In this document: positions 1-5,195 of the stretch, one piece after another
Position numbering within the stretch: position 1 is the stretch's first letter
Layout: each line of letters starts with the position of its first letter
NCBI GenBank assembly: GCA_026989475.1
Contig: JALSJG010000046.1
Span: 1-5,195 of the forward strand
Source of the DNA: Thermaceae bacterium
Lineage (GTDB): Bacteria > Deinococcota > Deinococci > Deinococcales > Marinithermaceae
Reading direction: 5' to 3'
DNA length: 5,195 bases
Position numbers and translations under genes: made by a program
The notes under the pieces: generated by a model
Seen by the model: only the letters and a program-made list of their open reading frames with translations
Database searches by the model: none
Told to the model about the DNA's origin: nothing

Positions 1-1382
1 TAGCCGGGCTCTTCGGGCTCTTTCTCCCGGGGCTTGCCCGGGGGCTGGGCCTGGTCGCCACCCTGGCAAGCGGGCTCATCGCCCTTGCTGCCCTCTTCAC
101 CCCGGGGGTGGCCTTCTACGTCGAGCGACCCCTCTTCGAGCCCGCCGGGGTCTACTTCGCGGTGGGGCTCGACGGCGCCTCGGCGGCGCTCGCGCTGGCC
201 ACCTCGCTCGCCGTCTTCCTTGCCCTGCTCGCGGTCAAGGAGGTCCCGGGGCGGATGCTCGCCCTCGGGCTTTGGATGACCGCGGGGCTATTCGGGATCT
301 TCGCGAGCCTGGATCTCGTGCTCTTTTACTTCTTCTACGAGGCTACGCTGATTCCGAGCTTGCTCTTGCTCGGCGTCTACGGCGGGGCGAACCGGGTGCG
401 GGCGCTCATCAAGTTCGCGCTTTTTACGCTGGCGGGGAGCCTGCTCATGCTCGCGGCGATTTTGGCCGCGCGCTATGCCGGCGGGGCCGAGAGCTTCCTC
501 CTCCGGGACCTTCTCGCCGCGCGGGTGGAGGGGCCGGTGGCGGTGCTCGCCTTCCTCGCCTTCGCCCTTGCCTTCATGGTGAAGACCCCGCTTTTTCCCC
601 TGCACGTCTGGCTCCCCGACTTTCACGCGGAGAACCACCCCTCGGGCTTCGCCGACGTGATGGGCACGCTCTATAAGGTGGGGGTTTACGGTTTCTTCCG
701 CTTTGCCATCCCGCTTTTCCCCGCAGCCTTTGCCGCGCTGAAGCCGTATCTTCTGCTTCTTGCCGCCGTTACCGCGCTGGGTGGGGCCTGGATCGCCTAC
801 GCCCAGAAGGACTACAAGCGCCTACTCGCCTACGGGGCGCTTTCCCACATGGGGGTGGCCGCGCTCGGGCTCTTCTCGGGAACCGCGATCGGCGCGGTGG
901 GGGCGATCTTCCTCCTGGCCGCGAGCGCGCTTTATACGGGAGGGCTCTTCCTCTTTGCGGGCTGGCTTCATGCGCGCTTTGGAACGCTCGAGCTCGCCCC
1001 TACCCACGGCCTCGCCAAGCACGCGCCGGCGCTTGCTGCCTTTGGCCTTTTCCTCTTTCTCGCCATGGTGGGCTTGCCGGGTCTTGCCGGTTTTCCGGGG
1101 GAGTTTTTGAGCGCGCTCGGGGCCTGGCAGGCAAGCCCCTTCTTTACCCTGGTGGCCTTCGCCGCGGTCATCGCCGCCGCCGCCTACGCCCTCACCGCCT
1201 ACCAGCGGCTTTTCCACGGGCCGCCGGGGAAGGCGGTCGCCGACCTTTCCGGCGGGGAGTGGGTCTACGCCACCTTGGCTACGCTGGCCGTGGTCTTCCT
1301 CGGGGTGTACCCGAAGCTCTTAAGCGGCCCGATCCATGAGGCCGCAAAGGCCTTCGTCGCTGCGATCGGAGGTGGAAAGTGA
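1..1382 (+). CDS. nuoM: NADH-quinone oxidoreductase subunit M (Nqo13), N-terminus cut by window edge
   Basis: This is an antiporter-like membrane subunit of respiratory complex I; it carries protons across the cytoplasmic membrane as NADH reduces quinone. The frame is open to the left edge, so 459 residues are visible and probably only about 10-20 are missing; a GTG at 108 lies inside the first hydrophobic region and is not the start. The protein is hydrophobic throughout. Key family residues are present: the TM5 glutamate in FFYEATLIPS (codon 339-341), the TM7 lysine in FMVKTPLFPLHVWLP (582-584), the TM8 lysine in DYKRLLAYGALSHMG (816-818) and the TM12 glutamate in GLPGLAGFPGEF (1101-1103). 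The segment HAENHPSG after TM7 replaces the commoner APTAGS-type motif and matches Thermus Nqo13 as I remember it. The stop overlaps the nuoN start. Family assignment is very secure; the genus is inferred. Confidence 0.96.
   Translation, partial: AGLFGLFLPGLARGLGLVATLASGLIALAALFTPGVAFYVERPLFEPAGVYFAVGLDGASAALALATSLAVFLALLAVKEVPGRMLALGLWMTAGLFGIFASLDLVLFYFFYEATLIPSLLLLGVYGGANRVRALIKFALFTLAGSLLMLAAILAARYAGGAESFLLRDLLAARVEGPVAVLAFLAFALAFMVKTPLFPLHVWLPDFHAENHPSGFADVMGTLYKVGVYGFFRFAIPLFPAAFAALKPYLLLLAAVTALGGAWIAYAQKDYKRLLAYGALSHMGVAALGLFSGTAIGAVGAIFLLAASALYTGGLFLFAGWLHARFGTLELAPTHGLAKHAPALAAFGLFLFLAMVGLPGLAGFPGEFLSALGAWQASPFFTLVAFAAVIAAAAYALTAYQRLFHGPPGKAVADLSGGEWVYATLATLAVVFLGVYPKLLSGPIHEAAKAFVAAIGGGK
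1368..1373 (+). promoter_or_regulatory. Shine-Dalgarno site for nuoN inside the end of nuoM
   Basis: GGAGGT lies five bases before the GTG at 1379-1381. It supports GTG as the nuoN start, and together with the GTGA overlap (1379-1382) it points to translational coupling of nuoM and nuoN. Confidence 0.85.
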
Positions 1383-2731
1383 CCGCGCTCGTCGTGCTTT
1401 TCCTGACCGGCGCGCTGGCCGCGCTCGGGGGGCTTTGGGCCTCGCCCCGGGCGGTGAAAGAGGGGGTCCGGCTCGGGCTCTTGCTCGCGCTCGGGTTGCT
1501 ACTCCTTGCGCCGGGCTCGAGCGCCTTCCTCGGACTCTTCGTCCTCGATAACTTGGCTCGCGCGGTAGGAATCGTCGCCGTGCTGGCGGCGCTTTTGGCG
1601 AGCCTCGTGGGAAGCCGCTACCTCGAGAAGACCGGCATCCGCGCCTTCGAGTACCACGCGCTCCTCGCCTTCTCTGCCATGGGCGCGCTGGCGATGGCCG
1701 CCACCCCCAACCTCGCGGTGATCCTGGTGGGGCTCGAGCTCCTCTCCCTGCCCCTTTACGCCCTCGCTGCCCTCCGCTACGACGCGAAAAGTGAGGAAGC
1801 CGCGCTCAAGTATTTCCTCCTGGGGGCGGTGGCGGCGGCGCTTTACTTCTACGGCCTCGTCCTCTACTTCGGCGCCACCGGGAGCTTCGCCGTGGGCGCG
1901 GTGGGTGAGGGCCCGCTCTTTGCCGCAGGCATGATCCTCCTACTCGCTGGGCTTTTCTTCAAGGCGGCGATGATCCCCTTCGGCTGGTGGGCCCCGGACG
2001 TCTACCAGGGCGCGCCCACCCCGGTCACCCTCTACATGGCCGCCGGGGTGAAGGCCGCCGCCTTCGCCGCGCTCCTTCGGGTGGTGGTGGGGGCTGGCTA
2101 CGGCGGGGCCTGGATCGCGGTGCTCGCCCTCGTCGTACTTCTCACCGTGGTCTACGGCAACCTCGCCGCCCTCGCGCAGGCCGAGGCCAAGCGGCTCCTC
2201 GCCTACTCCTCGATCGCCCACGCCGGCTACCTCGCGCTCGCCCTCTTCGGGCCCGAGCCGGTGCCGGCGCTTGGGTACTACCTCCTCGCCTACGCCCTTT
2301 CCACCGGCCTCGCCTTCGCCGTGCTCGCCCAGCTGGACGAGGGGGAAGGCGTCGCCTTCGGCGCCGTCCAAGGGCTGATCCGAAAGAGCCCGATGCTCGC
2401 CGGGATGCTGCTCATCGCGCTCCTTTCCCTCGCGGGGATGCCTCCCTTAGTAGGTTTTTGGGGCAAGTACCTGGTCTTCGTGGAAGCCGCCCGCGCCGGG
2501 CAGTACGCCCTGCTCGTGATCGCGCTCCTCACCGCCGCGGTGGCCGCCTACTACTACCTGCGCCTCGCTGCCTTTGCCTTCTTCCTTCCGCCCGAGCGGG
2601 AGGAGGCGATCGAGGTGCGCCCCCTCGCTTCCTTCACCATGGGGCTCGTGGCTTTCTTCATCCTGGCGCTCGGGTTCTTCCCTGCCTGGGGTGTCCAGCT
2701 TTTATTCGGGAACGGGGCGCTGATGAGGTAG
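1379..2731 (+). CDS. nuoN: NADH-quinone oxidoreductase subunit N (Nqo14)
   Basis: This is the second antiporter-like proton-pumping subunit of complex I, 450 residues and within the family's usual size. The GTG start is chosen because GGAGGT precedes it by five bases and its GTGA overlaps the nuoM stop. The chain is almost entirely hydrophobic. Diagnostic motifs in order are GLELLSLPLYALAA with the TM5 glutamate (residue 120), FFKAAMIPF with the TM7 lysine (residue 195), WAPDVYQGAPTPVTLYM, AEAKRLLAYSSIAHAGY with the TM8 lysine (residue 271) and LAGMPPLVGFWGKYLVF with the TM12 lysine (residue 363). This lysine is typical of NuoN where NuoM has glutamate, and it separates the two paralogues. 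One oddity is glycine at residue 202, where many NuoN proteins have histidine after PF. nuoN is normally the last gene of the nuo operon, and here it is followed by a convergent gap. Confidence 0.96.
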   Translation: MTALVVLFLTGALAALGGLWASPRAVKEGVRLGLLLALGLLLLAPGSSAFLGLFVLDNLARAVGIVAVLAALLASLVGSRYLEKTGIRAFEYHALLAFSAMGALAMAATPNLAVILVGLELLSLPLYALAALRYDAKSEEAALKYFLLGAVAAALYFYGLVLYFGATGSFAVGAVGEGPLFAAGMILLLAGLFFKAAMIPFGWWAPDVYQGAPTPVTLYMAAGVKAAAFAALLRVVVGAGYGGAWIAVLALVVLLTVVYGNLAALAQAEAKRLLAYSSIAHAGYLALALFGPEPVPALGYYLLAYALSTGLAFAVLAQLDEGEGVAFGAVQGLIRKSPMLAGMLLIALLSLAGMPPLVGFWGKYLVFVEAARAGQYALLVIALLTAAVAAYYYLRLAAFAFFLPPEREEAIEVRPLASFTMGLVAFFILALGFFPAWGVQLLFGNGALMR

Positions 2732-2742
2732 CCCCTTTGGTT

Positions 2743-2850
2743 CGGGATGAGGTTTCTCCCGGAGAGGGGACTCCCCTCCCCGCGAGAGCGGGGGCTCCGG
2801 CGCTCGGCGCCGTTGTAACGGTGTCGGGAAATAGGGGTTCCGGTTCGGAA
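2743..2850. terminator. Cluster of short hairpins in the convergent gap, likely two-way transcription end
   Basis: The 121-bp gap between the nuoN stop and the stop of the opposing gene contains successive inverted repeats. They are CGGGA/TCCCG at 2743-2761 (extendable by GA/TC with one bulged base), GAGGGG/CCCCTC at 2764-2778 with a 3-base loop, CCCCGC/GCGGGG at 2778-2793 around a GAGA tetraloop, CGGCGC/GCGCCG at 2798-2812, and TTCCG/CGGAA at 2838-2850. A weaker CCGT/ACGG pair lies at 2810-2821. No hairpin is followed by a clear T-run on either strand, so a classical intrinsic terminator is not shown; the function is inferred from position between converging genes. A structured transcript end or small RNA is an alternative. 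Confidence 0.5.
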
Positions 2851-2852
2851 GG

Positions 2853-4154
2853 TCAGGTTGCCTGTTTCGGTTCCCCGGGTTCCTCGATCGCGGCGGAGAA
2901 AAAGGCCCAAAAGAGTCCCAGCATGAGCCCGAGCGTGCCCGCGAGGGCGAGAATCAATAGCTTTCTCGGGGCCACCGGATCGGGGTTGGGGACTGCCCGC
3001 GCGAGCACGGCGGCGAAAGCCTTTTGAAGACCCGCAAGCTCGATTTTGAGGTCGGTTTGCTTTTGCTTTAGAGCGAGGTAGGCGTTTTGCGCGAGTTTGA
3101 GGTTCTCCTGAAGCTGGCTCGCTTCGAGCTCGGCCGCAGCCAGCCGCTCCCGGAGTTCTTCCGCCCGCCGTCTTTGCGTCTCATACTCCTGCTCGAGGGC
3201 GGCCCGTTCGGCCTCCAACCGCCGCAGCTCGGTGAATAGCTGGCTTGCTTGCCTGAGCAGTTCCTGGCTCACCGGGTTCAGGACCTCTTCCTCGAGCCGG
3301 AGGCCCTTTAGGGCCTCGAGGCCCACGGCGCTGGCCGCGGCCGCGCTCACCGGGTCGCCGACCACGCTTTTTTCGAGCCGGTAGCGTTCCGGGAGCCTGG
3401 CGAGCCGGTCCTGGAGCGCCCGGAGTTTGGCCTCGGTGGTGGCAAGCTCGGTGGGCAGGGTGCGCAGACGCAGGGCGATCGCTCCGAGCCTTTTTTCTAC
3501 CTGGGCGAGCTCTTGCTTCCAGAGCTCGCGACGATCCTCTTTGCGGAAGGCTTCCCAAGCTGTTTGGGCTTCGCGGAAGGCTTGTTCTGCTTCAAGGAGT
3601 GGCTTTCCTAGCGCAAGCAGATTGGCCCTTAGCTGCGTAGCGGGAATTTGATTTACGCGTTCGACGGTCAATTCGGCCCAAAAGTTTGCTATTTCGGCTA
3701 CCACTTGAGGTTCGCTTCCCCGGACCGTGAGTTCAATCGTCATCAGACTGTTGGGAGATTGGTTGCGTGTACGCGTGTTTACGTTAACCTTAAGCAGGTC
3801 TTTCAACTTGGCGGCGAGCTGCGGTTCATCTAGGTTCTTCCATGTAGGTGGAAGTGTGCCTTCTTCACGTAGCCGCTTGGTCAGCGCTAGCTGCATCTCC
3901 TGGGTGGAAAGCAGTACCTTGAGCGCTTCCGGGGAAAGGTTCTTCGCCGGTTGCAGTTCGATCTGTTTCTCGAGCCGGGCCCGCACCTGGATCGGGGCGA
4001 CGGTCACCACGGCCCGGCTCTCGTAGACCGGCTTCGCGATTACAAAAGCGTAAAATCCGGCGATAAGCAGAGCGAATAGGGGGAAGGCGATCAGGTAGGT
4101 CCGTTTTCGCTTGAGGATCTCCCAGAGATCGCGCAGGGTTAGTTCATCGTCCAT
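2853..4154 (-). CDS. Wzz/GumC-type polysaccharide chain-length determinant (polysaccharide co-polymerase)
   Basis: This is an inner-membrane protein of the family that sets chain length or assists export of surface polysaccharide. The chosen ATG gives 433 residues starting MDDELTLRDLWEILKRKR, a typical Wzz N-terminus; a TTG at 4229 would add 25 unlikely residues. TM1 spans about residues 19-39, followed by a periplasmic alpha/beta part to about 165. Coiled-coil-like stretches cover about 185-260 and 300-385, separated by a loop with EEEVLNPVSQEL (288-299), a motif typical of GumC-like proteins. The proline-rich motif PNPDPVAPRK (389-398) leads into TM2 (about 398-420), with a short cytoplasmic tail. 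No Walker motifs are present, so no tyrosine kinase is fused. It overlaps the upstream radical SAM gene by 11 bp. Codons for about residues 105-185 are AT-richer than the surroundings. No glycosyltransferase, Wzx or Wzy gene is visible, so the polymer is unknown. Confidence 0.88.
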   Translation of the reverse strand: MDDELTLRDLWEILKRKRTYLIAFPLFALLIAGFYAFVIAKPVYESRAVVTVAPIQVRARLEKQIELQPAKNLSPEALKVLLSTQEMQLALTKRLREEGTLPPTWKNLDEPQLAAKLKDLLKVNVNTRTRNQSPNSLMTIELTVRGSEPQVVAEIANFWAELTVERVNQIPATQLRANLLALGKPLLEAEQAFREAQTAWEAFRKEDRRELWKQELAQVEKRLGAIALRLRTLPTELATTEAKLRALQDRLARLPERYRLEKSVVGDPVSAAAASAVGLEALKGLRLEEEVLNPVSQELLRQASQLFTELRRLEAERAALEQEYETQRRRAEELRERLAAAELEASQLQENLKLAQNAYLALKQKQTDLKIELAGLQKAFAAVLARAVPNPDPVAPRKLLILALAGTLGLMLGLFWAFFSAAIEEPGEPKQAT

Positions 4155-5195
4155 GTCTAGGGCCAAGTATAGCCGAGGGTGCGTCCGATTGGGGCGGGGG
4201 TACGTAGAGGCAGCGGGTCTCGGACTCAAGGGGGTCGCCGGTCTCGGCCCAGGCGCGGGCCCGGCTGCCCCAGCAGACGTCGCCGAACTCGCAGACCCGG
4301 CACTTTCCCTTTAGGTTCGAGCGGTCGCGGAGCCTCCTGAAAAGCTCGGAGTTTCGGTAGATCTCCAAGAGGGGCTTTTCCTTGATGTTCCCCGCCGAGA
4401 GCGCGAGGAAGCCCGAGGGATAGACCTCGCCGGTGGCCGAGACGAAAACAAAGCCGTAGCCGTCGTGCATGTGGACGCCGCGTTTGTTCTGCACCAGGGC
4501 GTGGTCCACTTCCCGGCTCTTCGCCCGTTGCTGGATCACCACCCGGCGGAAGTGGGGGGCCTCGGTGGTGCGGATATGGAGCTTGTGGGTCTTCGAGACC
4601 TGGTAGAGCCAGATCAAAACTTCCTCGTACTCCTCGGGGGAGAGCTGCTCGAGGAGTGCTCCCCGGCCTACCGGGACCAGGAAGAAGACCTCCCAGGCGG
4701 CGATCCCGAGGTCGCGGCCGAGGTCGGCGATCTTGGGAAGCTCGGGGCGGGTGGTCTTGGTGACGGTGGTGTTGATCTGGGTGGGAAGGCCGATGGAGCG
4801 GGCGTATCGGAGGGCGTCCACCGCGAGCTCGAAGGTGCCGGGGACGCCGCGGAAGGTGTCGTGGGTCTCGGGGGAGGCACCGTCGAGGCTCACCGCCATC
4901 ATGTGCACCTCGAGCTCCTTAAAGCGATCGATCACCTCGTGGGTGAGGAGGGGGGTCACCGCCGGGGTGATCCCCACCTTGATCCCAAGCTCCCGGGCTT
5001 TTTCAAGGACGTCCCAAAGGTCGTGCCGCTTCAAAGGGTCGCCCCCGGTGGGGAGGAGGATGGGTTTGGGGCGGTAGGTGGCGAGCTCCTCGAGGAGGCG
5101 CATCGCGTCCTCGGTGGAAAGCTCGCCGGGCAGTGGCTCGGGCTCGGCGCTCGCCCGGCAGTGTTTGCAGGCGAGGTCGCAGGCGTGGGTCATCT
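4144..5195 (-). CDS. Radical SAM protein with SPASM-like C-terminal domain, N-terminus cut by window edge
   Basis: This is an iron-sulfur enzyme that cleaves S-adenosylmethionine to make a radical; the substrate is unknown. Numbered from the ATG at 5193, 349 residues are visible. Cys5, Cys9 and Cys12 form the CxxxCxxC cluster motif in MTHACDLACKHCRASA. TGGDP (49-53) is the SAM-binding GGEP-like motif, and VSLDGA (101-106) and QINTTVT (139-145) are further barrel motifs. The C-terminus holds CxxCxxxxxC (298, 301, 307) plus Cys328, fitting an auxiliary [4Fe-4S] cluster. The ATG is probably internal: family members carry a strand before it, and the two preceding bases (AG on the coding strand) fit the Glu of a common WEMT motif. 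The pattern resembles TIGR04053 and, more distantly, AhbD/NirJ haem-pathway enzymes. The 3' end overlaps the Wzz-type gene, suggesting one transcript. Confidence 0.9.
   Translation of the reverse strand, partial: MTHACDLACKHCRASAEPEPLPGELSTEDAMRLLEELATYRPKPILLPTGGDPLKRHDLWDVLEKARELGIKVGITPAVTPLLTHEVIDRFKELEVHMMAVSLDGASPETHDTFRGVPGTFELAVDALRYARSIGLPTQINTTVTKTTRPELPKIADLGRDLGIAAWEVFFLVPVGRGALLEQLSPEEYEEVLIWLYQVSKTHKLHIRTTEAPHFRRVVIQQRAKSREVDHALVQNKRGVHMHDGYGFVFVSATGEVYPSGFLALSAGNIKEKPLLEIYRNSELFRRLRDRSNLKGKCRVCEFGDVCWGSRARAWAETGDPLESETRCLYVPPPQSDAPSAILGPRHGR
4166..4171 (-). promoter_or_regulatory. Possible -10 element before the Wzz-type gene
   Basis: On the minus strand TATACT lies 11 bases before the ATG at 4154, inside the end of the radical SAM gene. 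It fits the TANNNT pattern, and its distance would give a transcript with only a few leader bases, a layout common in Deinococcota. There is no convincing -35 box about 17 bases upstream and no Shine-Dalgarno sequence before the ATG. The hexamer may be chance; coupling through the 11-bp overlap is the alternative. Confidence 0.35.

Noticed and set aside
108..110. GTG as a possible start of nuoM
   Set aside because: The frame is open to the left edge and the 35 upstream residues are hydrophobic and fit the first membrane helix, so this GTG encodes an internal valine.
2554..2910. Minus-strand open frame spanning the convergent gap
   Set aside because: It is rich in Arg, Ser and Gly, overlaps two real genes and runs through the hairpins; no start signal or family motif is seen.
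1987..3027. Long plus-strand open frame (346 codons) across nuoN, the gap and the Wzz gene
   Set aside because: It is very rich in Arg, Pro and Gly with no domain pattern, as expected for an off-frame reading of GC-rich DNA, and it crosses a convergent gene boundary.
3648..4026. Plus-strand open frames antisense to the Wzz-type gene
   Set aside because: They are short, have no motif, and lie opposite a well-supported coding region.
4155..4229. TTG-initiated 25-residue extension of the Wzz-type protein
   Set aside because: The extension is Pro/Arg-rich and unlike Wzz proteins, and it lies wholly within the radical SAM gene; MDDELTLRDLWEILKRKR is a natural N-terminus.
5086..5097. Perfect 12-bp palindrome CTCCTCGAGGAG
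   Set aside because: It lies in coding sequence for Leu-Glu-Glu-Leu in the radical SAM gene, where GAG/CTC codons readily make palindromes; there is no regulatory context.
1..5195. CRISPR arrays, tRNA or rRNA genes, insertion sequences
   Set aside because: No spaced direct repeats, tRNA cloverleaf or transposase motifs were seen; nearly the whole window is coding.

Overview
The window is GC-rich (mostly about 65-70% by eye) and looks like a chromosome segment from the Deinococcota, most probably the Thermaceae (Thermus, Meiothermus, Oceanithermus or Marinithermus type). The argument is the close resemblance of the first gene to Thermus Nqo13, including the unusual NHPSG motif, and of the second to Nqo14. 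This placement comes from remembered family features, not from a search.

Left half (1-2731, + strand): the 3' end of a respiratory complex I operon. A nearly complete nuoM (Nqo13, missing only a few N-terminal residues) overlaps by 4 bp with a complete nuoN (Nqo14). Both are antiporter-like membrane subunits that pump protons when NADH reduces quinone, and both keep the TM5 glutamate and the lysine/glutamate chain of the family. nuoM-nuoN is the usual last pair of a nuo operon, and nothing else follows on this strand.

Middle (2732-2852): a 121-bp convergent intergenic gap holding at least five short GC-rich hairpins in close succession. No good U-tract follows any of them. It probably serves as the transcription end zone for both converging units.

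Right half (2853-5195, - strand): a two-gene unit running toward the nuo genes. Its first gene, cut by the right edge, encodes a radical SAM enzyme with a cysteine-rich C-terminal auxiliary-cluster domain, similar to the TIGR04053 / AhbD-NirJ-like group. It overlaps by 11 bp with a complete gene for a Wzz/GumC-type polysaccharide chain-length protein: two membrane helices flanking a long periplasmic coiled coil, with no fused kinase. A -10-like TATACT lies 11 nt before the second start and no Shine-Dalgarno sequence is visible there, so the second gene may be translated by coupling or from a nearly leaderless transcript.

No RNA genes, insertion sequences, CRISPR arrays or long repeats are visible. 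Most of the window is ordinary core metabolism. The parts worth a second look are the radical SAM/Wzz pairing, the hairpin cluster, a lower-GC patch in the Wzz gene, and residue substitutions in NuoN and the radical SAM protein.
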